This document shows, in pieces, positions 11,867 through 24,800 of a stretch of 64,000 nucleotides of DNA. Position 1 is the first letter of the stretch; each line of letters begins with the position of its first letter. The position numbers were made by a program, and so were the translations under genes. The notes under the pieces were generated by a model. The model saw nothing but the letters and a program-made list of their open reading frames with translations, did not search any database and was not told where the DNA came from. This stretch comes from Liolophura sinensis (taxonomy: Eukaryota; Mollusca; Polyplacophora; Chitonida; Chitonidae), in NCBI RefSeq assembly GCF_032854445.1, contig NC_088307.1, forward strand, positions 2,792,001 through 2,856,000, read 5' to 3'.

Positions 11867-12234
11867 TTACCCGTTACTATGATAATGTTCAATGAACATT
11901 GATTGCCGTTTATAGTGGAAATCAATGGCTGATCATCAGTGACACAGGACCAGTCACTGCACATCTATACTGCTGATAACCACCATCATGTACAGCCGTG
12001 CAAGCTGGTGAGCCTATTGTTGCCCTGATGGTCAAGTCAGACATCAACAAATAAATAATTCATTTGAAGGTTAACAACACTAGCAGGGCAGTTTTGCTGT
12101 CATGGCAATGTTTGCTTTCGGCTCAGTGCAGCTTTACACAGCATTTGTACAGTCATGTTAGTCATACCAGTGTTGTTTTTATTTCACTGTAAATGTAGTT
12201 GTAGTGCTTTTGCACCGAAATGCCATAAGACACC

Positions 12235-12515
12235 AAAGGTAACATCTCACCTAGTCATATTATGCGGACGACACCCCGCCTAGTCACAGTATACAGAGAT
12301 GACACCCTGCCCAGTCACAGCATACAGACATGACACCCCAACCAGTCACAGCATACAGACATGACACCCCACCCAGTCACGACATGCAGACATGATACCC
12401 CGCCCAGTCACAATATAGACATGACACCCACCCAGTCGCAGCATACGGACATGACACCCCTACTCAGCCACAGAAAGCAGATGTGACACTCCACCCAGTT
12501 GTAGTATACAGAAAC
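12235..12515. repeat. Minisatellite, about 31-bp unit, about 8 copies
   Basis: Repeats of CACCCAGTCACAGCATACAG plus ACATGACACCC with frequent substitutions. Confidence 0.85.
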
Positions 12516-12649
12516 CGGGCCACCCAGTACATGGCCGAGCTCTTTGTGATGAGCAACAAGCTATCAAAGATCAAAGCAGCCAACAGTGGGATGCTGATTC
12601 ATGCCGTTAAACCATTGTTCCTGCATCAGCTAATCACCCACCGTTGAAC

Positions 12650-12846
12650 AAAAAGGTCGCACACATGAATCCTGTTCTAGTGGGATTGGTTGTGACGAGA
12701 AGGCATGTTTGTCAGGTGCATGGTGAGGGGCGATCCTTCGCCCACAAACCCCTCCGCCCACAAACCCCTCAGACTGTGCCACACTTGATGTGATATAAAT
12801 GAGAATGTCATGAGAATTGCATTAAACACCAAAAAAATAAATGTAA
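12650..12846 (+). mobile_element. Possible further short interspersed element
   Basis: It ends in GCATTAAACACCAAAAAAATAAATG, a SINE-like tail also seen near 3075-3118. It has an internal direct repeat of GCCCACAAACCCCTC. Family not identified. Confidence 0.35.
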
Positions 12847-13382
12847 AAGTTACTGTGTGACATTTCTTAGTGCAATGTACTGATTCATCATAAACACACA
12901 ACAAACCACAAGGACTCTTGTCAGTTTTACTGAGAAATATACTGTTTAATTATGTTTTCATAAATGCCTTTGGAACTTATGTTTTAGCTGAACAGCTCAA
13001 AGTACAAGTTCTGACAGCACAAATATAACCCCCTGACCCGCTGTCTGCATCACATCTGACCTTTGAACTTCAGAGATTCTATTTTCTACCTCATCAACAC
13101 GTCCCTGATTTACTTTCAGCATTCATTCATAATCTTAGATTGTACGTTTTTTTTTAGCATACTTTAAAGCTGAGAGCAGTACAATATAAAATACAGACAG
13201 AAAAGTTGAGAAAAAGGGCTAATTAATTTTCCTACTTAAAGATCCACCTACAGCAAACTTTTGTTTGCTTCTGTTGCTCATGGCAGTCATAAAAAGCGCA
13301 CAAAACATGTACTGTGAGAAAGTTCAGGCAATAAAACTTCTGTTTAACGATATTAGTGTTAACAAAATCAATGTTTGATTCA
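12847..13382. other. Intergenic, nothing recognised
   Basis: No coding region or repeat could be supported. It could belong to the CRAT 3' flank. Confidence 0.35.
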
Positions 13383-13802
13383 GTACCTATTATTTACACC
13401 TGTAGCACAAGTGCTCATGCTGGTATTAACTCAGTACTATTATTTACACCTGTAGCACAAGTATAAACAATATCACATTCTGGCTTACTGCTCATGCTGG
13501 GATTAACTCAGTACTATTATTTACACCTGTAGCACAGGTATAAACAATTTCACATTCTGGCTTACTGCTCGTGCTGGTATTAACTCAGTACTATTATTTA
13601 CACCTGTAGCACAAGTATAAACAATATCTCATTCTGGCTTACTGCTCTTGCTGGGATTAACTCAGTACTATTATTTACACCTGTAGCACAGGTATAAACA
13701 ATATCACATTCTGGCTTACTGCTCTTGCTGGTATTAACTCAGCACTATTATTTACACCTGTAGCACACGTATAAACAATATCACATTCTGGCTTACTGCT
13801 GT
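13383..13802. repeat. Minisatellite, 77-bp unit, about 5.5 copies
   Basis: Unit: CTCAGTACTATTATTTACAC, CTGTAGCACAAGTATAAACA, ATATCACATTCTGGCTTACT, GCTCATGCTGGGATTAA. Copies are highly similar, and the first is short. Confidence 0.88.
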
Positions 13803-13930
13803 ATGCTGCGATGTTATCAGGCAAAGTGAAAAAAAATTAACATCTGATAGTAATTTTTGCACTCAAACAAAGAATGGAATGGGATGGTCAAGGATATTAA
13901 TAGAGCTTCTTGGTATCTTATACATGCTAC

Positions 13931-14110
13931 TTTGCATCAGACATGCTACTTTGCATCAGACAAAAAAATGGATAAACAAGACTGATGATGGGTTTTGATC
14001 ATTTAACACACATCTACAAAGCGTCTGATGATGGGTTTTGATCATTTAACACACACCAACGAAGCGTTTGACGATGGGTTTTGATCATCTAACACACACC
14101 AACAATGCTT
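13931..14110. repeat. Short tandem duplications
   Basis: CATGCTACTTTGCATCAGA occurs twice, followed by three copies of a roughly 46-bp unit containing GATGGGTTTTGATCATTTAA CACACA. Confidence 0.75.
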
Positions 14111-15628
14111 TCATCTGGTAATGCCTGCTTTATAATGTACTACATGTATCAAGTCAATCAATTACACTGACATTAGACTACAGTATGCTGCTACTCTATA
14201 TCATACAATGCCATAGCACATAGTACACAAAACTACACACAACCATTACAAAGCTGTCAGCTCTGAACTAATACACGTATGAATCATCTGATGTGAAAGT
14301 ACTGCAACATTATGAATTCAACTACAATATTTACATGTAGCCATCTTCATCAATTCTGCGTACCTAAACTTCTATGCAGCAAACTGTTGTACTGTACAGA
14401 GCAAAAGGAATATTACAGTCATGAAGAGGTGATAATGCTGAAATTAATAAGTATTAAGTTACCTCAGCATTTAGCATAACAATTATTCAAAGCAATACAC
14501 AAATATGCCACCTCCAATGCTTTATATATTACTCCAAGGCAGCAAGACATGTATTTCACTTTTTGGCACTGTTTTTTTTTAGGCAGGTTACATCTATAGC
14601 AGATCAGATGATTGACACGAGGCTGCTATGGTGATGACACCGCAAACTGTGCGGACCACTGCTCCTGGAATACTTGATGACCAATGGTGTGGCAGCAAAT
14701 TTTTCAATCCAAGGTGGTGTCACTTGTTTACAGCAGGACCTTGAGCCATTGTTACGCCAAAAAGGATATGTACTACAATTTACATCTACAATGTTACAAT
14801 ATATTTGTTTCTACTGTACATGTAAAGTTGAACAGACTTTAATACCGTGTTGCCAAGGTCATGCTGCCAAGGTCGTGCCCCTAGCTTATGAAAGCTACTG
14901 GTGTATAAACACATTACATAAGGATTACAACACACGTGATTAGGATTAGACAGCAATGGTGCACAAATATCCCCTTGTTGTCTCCCATTTTGAGCACTTA
15001 ACAGTGTTGTGCACAATTAGCAGTGATGTGCTAAGCTCAATGTTCTAATTACATGATTCGAAATTCTTTATCCATCTCTTGTTTTTATCCTGCTTTCTTT
15101 AGCAAATTTTGCAGGCCTTACTTTAAAAACACTCGTAAAAATTACATCATAAACCTTAAGCACTGAATATGATTCACCCAGTCAGTATTGTTTTACATAT
15201 CCCCTCCTCCACATAATTTACATGCATAAATTCCATAAATCATTAATTAATACGAGGATCACGGAACAGATTTCCCTACAACAATTGGAGATGATCACAC
15301 AACCTCTGTTGGTATTTGAGTCCATCTTGACCCTTATTATGATGCTAATGGAGTGATCAAGACACATAAACCCTGCCAAAATAAGAAGCCATTAATTGCC
15401 ATGGAGAACTGCACATCCTACGACAGATAGCTGCCTTAGTCCACTGGAAAACCCAATAACAACTGCTTGCAGCAGCACATACATCATTTAAACAATATTA
15501 CACCTGCAAGAAGATCCCTTGACTACAGAAGTTCCTCTGCCACAAAAAGGCTCCATTTTCATGGGATGGTTGTCAGCACTAGATGCATTGATCACACATT
15601 TACACACATCACACAAGCAAAAGACGTC
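14111..15628. other. CRAT 3' UTR or flank
   Basis: Unique sequence downstream of the CRAT stop (minus strand). No separate gene is supported. The poly(A) site could not be fixed. Confidence 0.4.
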
Positions 15629-15847
15629 TCACAACTTAGATGTCACAGTTTCTCCTAAAACAGTTCTCATGTCCAGCATTGACTGTTCCAAAACTCTGAC
15701 AAAATTAGAAGAGTCAGTTTCAGGACTGGTGTTGAAGGCTGTTACCGCTATGTGGATTTTCTCGTCCTTAGGATTGTAGCATACTCCATAACCATCTGGA
15801 GTGGCTGGGCCGTAACACATCACAGTTTTGCTGGCCTTGGAGGGCAC
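15629..15847 (-). CDS. CRAT: CRAT last coding exon, PTS1
   Basis: Encodes [26 protein letters not shown] and on to [12 protein letters not shown], then TGA (15631-15629). Acceptor TTTTCCAG. The final SKL is a canonical peroxisomal targeting signal. Confidence 0.96.
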   Translation of the reverse strand: MPSKASKTVMCYGPATPDGYGVCYNPKDEKIHIAVTAFNTSPETDSSNFVRVLEQSMLDMRTVLGETVTSKL

Positions 15848-18800
15848 CTGGAAAACAATGACCACACAACACACTCACTCATCTGTAGCACAGTAATTTT
15901 CAGGTAACATGCTAATGTCGAGAGACGGGGATATGTTGAAAGGTGTTTTTCTATACTGTGATTAGGCTATAATAAAAGAGATAATTTGCTATCAGTTCTG
16001 TAAGTCCAAGAAAAGAACAAACCCTACACGTCATCGTCAGCCACAGGTGCATACATAAAGGTAGGACAATAAAGCTTTTGCTCATACAGATCATGCATGT
16101 ATATAAAACCCTGTTATACATTCTGTTCACAACACAGCCATATTGTAATCTTAATGCTAGGTGTGTATTACAACACATTTCTTTGCATGTATTTGATTGG
16201 TTTAACCACAGTACTCAAGAATTTTATACTTGTATTATAGTTGTCCAGTTGATAGGTGGACAAACATAAGGAATGTACGTATGGGGTTTAACGTCCCACT
16301 TAACAATTTTTCAGTCATATAACAATGCAGAGTCATTAGGTGTGTGTACAAACACTGTGTTTTCTTGTGAAAGGGCGAGTCTATGCCGCCAAAATGCTGG
16401 CAACACTGAAGTATCATGCCAAAGATACCAGACATGAAATACAACCCAGTCACATCATATTGACACCGGGCCAACCAGTCCTGTTTCCTTGCACTCACCT
16501 CAAGGCAGCAGCAACTACCATATTTATAGTCTATGGCATGACCCAACCCGGGTTTGATCTTGGGTCTGCCGACTTTGACATTTTGTCTGTCAGTGTATCG
16601 ATACCTCATATCGTAATGGTTAAAATATTTTAAACTGCTGTGTGAAGGAATTCTTCAAATAGCCATGACAAAAAAAATGAGTATGTCAAAAAAAGGGGAG
16701 GGCTCTGTAAATTTTAAAGTGACGCTTTCCGTATACTAATGGAGATAAAAAGTGCACGAAGTTAAAATCCCTATGCTATGTTTCCCAGGCATGCGATTGT
16801 GTTTGTGATTACTTGTCCTATAGTCCTTCTGAGAGCGAGATTTACGCAAAAACGCACAGGCCATGGAAACACGGTAGCGAAAGAGTCGAGCAATCAAACA
16901 AACGTGATCATGTGTCCATGGAAACACAGCTTAAGCCAGCCACTTTACCGCTCTTTAGCCACTGATCACAAGTATGTTTTCTAGAGAAACAGAGGACTTG
17001 AAATTCATGGCTGTCACAACACAGCTCAAGACAGCAACATTACCACCCTAACCACACCATAGTTTCATCAATAAACAGAGTGAGTGAGTGAGCCCTTAGG
17101 GTTTAACGTCATCCTTAACAATTTTTCAGTCACATGATGACGAAGAAGTCCTTAGGGTGCATGAACATGTACTGTGCTTCCTTTTTACAGGGCGGCCAAT
17201 AAACAGAGGATTAGCTCACCTGGCTGGGGGACAGTTTAAACTCCATGGCTGTTGCAAAACACACCTTAGGGCAGCCACATTACAACTTTCTCCACAAACA
17301 GAGGATTTGCTCACCTGGCTGGTGGACAGTTTAATCTCCATGGCTGTTGCAAAACACAGCTTAGAGCAGCCACATTACCACTTTCTCCACAAACAGAGGA
17401 TTAGCTCACCTGGCTGGGGGACAGTTTAAACCCCATGGCTGTTGCAAAACACAGATTAGGGCAGCCACATTACAACTTAAACCACAAACAGAGGATTAGC
17501 TCACCTGGCTGATGGACAGTTTAAACTCCATGGCTGTTGCAAACACAGCTTAGAGCAGCCACATTACCACTTTAACCACAAACAGAGGACTAGCTCAACT
17601 GGCTGGTGGACAGTTTAAACTCCATGGCTGTTGCAAAACACAGCTTAGAGCAGCCACATTACCACTTTAACCACAAACAGAGGACTAGCTCAACTGGCTG
17701 GTGGACAGTTTAAACTCCATGGCTGTTGCAAAACACAGCTTAGAGCAGCCACATTACCACTTTCTCCACAAACAGAGGATTAGCTCACCTGGCTGGTGGA
17801 CAGTTTAAACTCCATGGCTGTTGCAAAACACACCTTAGGGCAGCCACATTACAACTTTAACCACCGAACAATAGTTTTTCTCCACAAACTGAGGATTAGC
17901 TCACCTGGCTGGTGGACAGTTTAATCTCCATGGCTGTTGCAAAACACAGCTTAGGGCAGCCACATTACCACTTTAACCACAAACAGAGGACTAGCTCAAC
18001 TGGCTGGTGGACAGTTTAAACTCCATGGCTGTTGCAAAACACAGCTTAGAGCAGCCACATTACCACTTTCTCCACAAACAGAGGATTAGCTCACCTGGCT
18101 GGTGGACAGTTTAAACTCCATGGCTGTTGCAAAACACACCTTAGGGCAGCCACATTACAACTTTAACCACCAAACAATAGTTTTTCTCCACAAACTGAGG
18201 ATTAGCTCACCTGGCTGGTGGACAGTTTAAACTCCATGGCTGTTGCAAAACACACCTTAGGGCAGCCACATTACCACTTTAACCACAAACAGAGGACTAG
18301 CTCACCTGGCTGGTGGACAGTTTAAACTCCATGGCTGTTGCAAAACACACCTTAGGGCAGCCACATTACCACTCTCTCCACAAACAGAGGATTAGCTCAC
18401 CTGGCTGGTGGACAGTTTAAACTCCATGGCTGTTGCAAAACACAGCTTAGGGCAGCCACATTACAACTTTAACCACCAAACAATAGTTTTTCTCCACAAA
18501 CAGAGGATTAGCTCACCTGGCTGGTGGACAGTTTAATCTCCATGGCTGTTGCAAAACACAGCTTAGAGCAGCCACATTACCACTTTCTCCACAAACAGAG
18601 GACTAGCTCACCTGGTTGGGGGGGACAGTTTAAACTCCATGGCTGTTGCAAAACACAGCTTAGGGCAGCCACATTACCACTTTCTCCACAAACAGAGGAC
18701 TAGCTCACCTGGCTAGGGGACAGTTTAAACTCCATGGCTGTTGCAAAACACAGCCTAGGGCAGCCACATTACCACTTTAACCACCAAACAACAGTTTTTC

Positions 18801-21800
18801 TCCACAAACAGAGGATTAGCTCACCTGGTTAGGGGACAGTTTAAACTCCATGGTTGTTGCAAAACACACCTTAGGGCAGCCACATTACAACTTTAACCAC
18901 CAAACAATAGTTTTTCTCCACAAACAGAGGATTAGCTCCCCTGGCTGGTGGACAGTTTAATCTCCATGGCTGTTGCAAAACACAGCTCAGGGCAGCCACA
19001 TTACCACTTTCTCCACAAACAGAGGATTAGCTCCCCTGGCTGGTGGACAGTTTAATCTCCATGGCTGTTGCAAAACACAGCTTAGGGCAGCCACATTACC
19101 ACTTTCTCCACAAACAGAGGATTAGCTCCCCTGGCTGGTGGACAGTTTAATCTCCATAGCTGTTGCAAAACACAGCTTAGGGCAGCCACATTACCACTTT
19201 CTCCACAAACAGAGGACTAGCTCACCTGGCTGATGGACAGTTTAAACTCCATGGCTGTTGCAAAACACACCTTAGGGCAGCCACATTACCACTTTAACCA
19301 CCAAACAATAGTTTTTCTCCACAAATAGAGGACTAGCTCACCTGGCTAGGGGACAGTTTAAACTCCATGGTTGTTGCAAAACACAGCTTAGGGCAGCCAC
19401 ATTACAACTTTAACCACCAAACAATAGTTTTTCTCCACAAACAGAGGATTAGCTCCCCTGGCTGGTGGACAGTTTAATCTCCATGGCTGTTGCAAAACAC
19501 ACCTTAGGGCAGCCACATTACCACTTTCTCCACAAACAGAGGATTAGCTCCCCTGGCTGGTGGACAGTTTAATCTCCATGGCTGTTGCAAAACACAGATT
19601 AGGGCAGCCACATTACAACTTTAACCACCAAACAATAGTTTTTCTCCACAAATAGAGGACTAGCTCACCTGGCTGGTTGACAGTTTAAACTCCATGGCTG
19701 TTGCAAAACACACCTTAGGGCAGCCACATTACCACTTTCTCCACAAACAGAGGATTAGCTCCCCTGGCTGGTGGACAGTTTAAACTCCATGGCTGTTGCA
19801 AAACACAGCTTAGGGCAGCCACATTACCACTTTCTCCACAAACAGAGGATTAGCTCACCTGGCTGGTGGACAGTTTAAACTCCATGGCTGTTGCAAAACA
19901 CACCTTAGGGCAGCCACATTACCACTTTCTCCACAAACAGAGGGTTAGCTCACCTGGCTGGTGGACAGTTTAATCTCCATGGCTGTTGCAAAACACAGCT
20001 TAGGGCAGCCACATTACCACTTTCTCCACAAACAGAGGATTAGCTCACCTGGCTGGTGGACAGTTTAATCTCCATGGCTGTTGCAAAACACACCTTAGGG
20101 CAGCCACATTACCACTCTCTCCACAAACAGTGAGGATTAGCTCACCCGGCTGGGGGACAGTTTAAACTCCATGGCTGTTGTAAAACACAGCTTAGGGCAG
20201 CCACATTACCACTTTAACCACCAAACAATAGTTTTTCTCCACAAACAGAGGACTAGATCACCTGGCTATGGGACAGTTTATTCTCCATGGCTGTTGTAAA
20301 ACACAACTTAGGGCAGCCACATTACCACTTTAACCACCAAACAATAGTTTTTCTCCACAAACAGAGGATTAGCTCACCTGGCTGGTGGACAGTTTAAACT
20401 CCATGGCTGTTGCAAAACACAGATTAGGGCAGCCACATTACCACTTTAACCACCAAACAATAGTTTTTCTCCACAAACAGAGGATTAGCTCCCCTGGCTG
20501 GTGGACAGTTTAATCTCCATGGCTGTTGCAAAACACAGCTTAGGGCAGCCACATTACCACTTTCTCCACAAACAGAGGACTAGCTCACCTAGCTGGTGGA
20601 CAGTTTAAACTCCATGGCTGTTGCAAAACACAGCTTAGGGCAGCCACATTACCACTTTCTCCACAAACAGAGGACTAGCTCACCTAGCTGGTGGACAGTT
20701 TAAACTCCATGGCTGTTGCAAAACACAGCTTAGGGCAGCCACATTACAACTTTAACCACCAAACAATAGTTTTTCTCCACAAACAGAGGATTAGCTCCCC
20801 TGGCTGGTGGACAGTTTAAACTCCATGGCTGTTGCAAAACACAGCTTAGGGCAGCCACATTACAACTTTCTCCACAAACAGAGGACTAGCTCCCCTGGCT
20901 GGTGGACAGTTTAAACTCCATGGCTGTTGCAAAACACAGCTTAGGGCAGCCACATTATCACTTTCTCCACAAACAGAGGATTAACTCCCCTAGCTGGTGG
21001 ACAGTTTAATCTCCATGGCTGATGCAAAACACAGCTTAGGGCAGCCACATTACCACTTTCTCCACAAACAGAGGATTAGCTCCCCTAGCAGGTGGACAGT
21101 TTAAACTCCATGGCTGATGCAAAACACAGCTTAGGGCAGCCACATTACCACTTTCTCCACAAACAGAGGATTAGCTCACCTGGCTGGTGGACAGTTTAAA
21201 CTTCATAGCCGTGGCGTAGGCTCCGTCCATGTGAAGGTCAGGCACGTTCTGACCACTCTCCAATGCGGCCAGCTTCAAACCTAACAGGTGACGGTCAATT
21301 GCCTGACCACTTATAGCCTGCAATAAACAGCAACTGGTCAGCTTTCACAACATGCTGTGGTTTACAGCTTAACTCAAAGACAAAGCCAAAAGACTTGAGG
21401 CTTTCATTAAATTGAAACATTATGTTTCAACAAGTTTCAAATAAAAAATACATAACCAGATTCAAGTAAAAAGTACATAGACAGATTTAAGTAAAAAATA
21501 CATAACCAGATTCAGGTATAATATACATAACCAGATTCAAGTAAAAAATACATTTCTTATTCATTTATTTGACTTGTTTTAGCAGTAATCAAGAATATTT
21601 CACTTATACGATAGCAATCAGGATTATGGTAGGAGGACACCGGGCAGAGCCCGAGGGAAACCCATCTGTAGGTTGCTGGCAGCCCTTCCCACTGATGACC
21701 AACACATTTCTCATCTAGATGTCTAATATCTTCTGTAAATAATGCTGTACATGTACATATGATAAAATAACACACAGGATTCACCTGCTCATGCTGATAC

Positions 21801-24800
21801 TTGTTGAAAACAGGATGGTATAAATATGAATGAATAAAGAACACAGTTACAGGTAGTTATAATATCCAAATTGTATCTATCAATGGCTGTTAGGCTGTTC
21901 AAAACATTGAAGTAATAATTATCCCAAAAAATGCCAGTGTTGTGTGGGCGTGTACATGAGGGTGTGCACATGGTTGGTGGTGCAGTGCGGCATTGCATTC
22001 TCACTTGTCAGCAGAATTTCCATACGTTTCACTGATTTAATCTAAACCTTGTCTATAGTCTGTTTCCTTCTTGAGATGCCACAGTGTCACTGACAAATTG
22101 TTCATCTTTTTAGAAATACTGGGACCCGTCTTACAAAGCTTTGAATAAAATATGTCAAGTGCATTTAGCAAGGTGATTTATTTCCTCACTATAAGTTGCA
22201 TGGATGTTACACCAAGCGCATTTAGCATGGTGATTTATTTCTTCACGATAAGTTCCATGGATGTTACACCAAGCGCATTTAGCATGGTGATTTATTTCTT
22301 CACTGAAAGTTGCATGGATGTTGCACCAAGCGCATTTAGCATGGTGATTTATTTCCTCACTATAAGTTGCATGGATGTTACACCAAGCGCATTTAGCATG
22401 GTGATTTATTTCTTCACGATAAGTTCCATGGATGTTACACCAAGCGCATTTAGCATGGTGATTTATTTCTTCACTGAAAGTTGCATGGATGTTGCACCAA
22501 GCGCATTTAGCATGGTGATTTATTTCTTCACGATAAGTTGCATGGATGTTACACCAAGCGCATTTAGCAAGGCGATTTATTTCTTCACGATAAGTTGCAT
22601 GGATGTTACACCAAGTGCATTTAGCATGGTGATTTATTTCTTCACGATAAGTTGCATGGATGTTACACCAAGCGCATTTAGCATGGTGATTTATTTCTTC
22701 ACGATAAGTTCCATGGATGTTACACCAAGCGCATTTAGCATGGTGATTTATTTCTTCACTGAAAGTTGCATGGATGTTGCACCAAGTGCATTTAGCATGG
22801 TGATTTATTTCTTCACAATAAGTTGCATGGATGTTACACCAAGCGCATTTAGCAAGGTGATTTATTTCTTCACTATAAGTTGCATGGATGTTGCACCAAG
22901 CGCATTTAGCATGGTGATTTATTTCTTCACGATAAGTTCCATGGATGTTACACCAAGCTCATTTAGCATGGTGATTTATTTCTTCACTGAAAGTTGCATG
23001 GATGTTGCACCAAGTGCATTTAGCATGATGATTTATTTCTTCACGATAAGTTGCATGGATGTTACACCAAGTGCATTTAGCATGGTGATTTATTTCTTCA
23101 CTATAAGTTGCATGGATGTTACACCAAGCGCATTTAGCAAGGCGATTTATTTCTTCACTATAAGTTGCATGGATATTGCACCAAGCGCATTTAGCAAGGT
23201 GATTTATTTCTTCACTATAAGTTGCATGGATATTGCACCAAGCGCATTTAGCATGGTGATTTATTTCTTCACGATAAGTTGCATGGATGTTACACCAAGC
23301 GCATGATGCAAGAAGATGTAATATTTTCGTAATTCAGGCCCCTTGATATTATTAGCTGTGGCACGGCTTGTTTTGTTTTTATTCATACTCAAGTATTAAT
23401 ATTCAAGTCATCAACCCTCTTACATCTGCTGTGTATTGCCTGTGAGCCGTGATAGCTGTCCGAAGCAGCTTCTCAGTGACCTCCCTTGGTTTGCCCTCGG
23501 ACATTGCCCTTGTGAACTCGCAGGCTTCAGGTGTACACGACCGTATGGTCTCTGTGCGCCCTGACTGGAACATGCGTGTTGAGGCGCTCTCGTATGTACT
23601 GCCATGCTCGGAATGAATTCTGAAAAATTACAACAGAAGATTTTATCAGATGTATAAAGATGACAAAGAGGTAAAAAAAAAACACTGTGTGGTAGAAGAG
23701 CTATTTAGTGGCCCTTTCAGATGGATGAATCAATCTAAATCAAGCAAATGTTTCACTTGAAAAATGCTAAACTTCAGGTGAAATACAATATTTCCCATTA
23801 ATGAGAGTGTACCTTGTGCATCCTACAAGTACAATGTAATAAGTATTACTTATTACAAGAATATGTATCATTGCACCAACCTGTAGTAAGCCAGTTGTAT
23901 ACATGTACACCTACACACACCTGTAACAGCCCATGTAACTTCACTTACCTGTAGTAAGCCAGCTGTATACATGTACAGCTCCACATACCTGTGACAGCCC
24001 GTGTCACTTCACTCACCTGTAGTAAGCCAGTTGTATACATGTACAGCTCCACACACCTGTAACAGCCCATGTCACTTCACTCACCTGTAGTAAGCCAGCT
24101 GTATACATGTACACCTACACACACCTGTAACAGCCCATGTCACTTCACTCACCTGTAGTAGGTCAGTTGTATACATGTACACCTACACACACCTGTAACA
24201 GCCCATGTAACTTCACTCACCTGTAGTAAGCCAGCTGTATACACGTACAGCTCCACACACCTGTGACAGCCCATGTAACTTAACTCACCTGTAGTAGGTC
24301 ATTTGTATACATGTACACCTACACACACTTGTAACAGCCCATGTAACCACTCACCTGTAGTAAGCCAGTTGTATAGCCACCTGGATGAAGGCATCTGGAC
24401 TCACTTTGCTGGACTTTGCAAAAGCTTTGCCAAAATGGTTGAAAGTCAAGGCTGTCAAATCAAGGTCGCTAATTTGTCTGCAAGTTGTTAAAACAAATGT
24501 CAAATGCAAAGTAAATGGAGAATGAGCAAAATAAAATTCTTTCTCTTCGATAGCACAATGTTTTCTGCTGCATCAAAGGGCATGAGAATTAACACAATCG
24601 AAGCCAACATTAAAAAAAAATCATTAATAAGATTTTAAAGTTCTGCTTTGTATGTCGCATTTATGGTTTCCAATCCCATCCAATCCCAAGATTTACGGTT
24701 TCCTGCTGCATGCAGTCCCAAGATTTATGGTCTCCAATACCATCCAATCCCAAGATTTACAGTTTCCTGCTGCATGCAATCCCAAGATTTATGGTCTCCA

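Noticed and set aside
16235-16633. ORFs of 97 and 124 codons on both strands
   Set aside because: They lie within a family 2 SINE copy.
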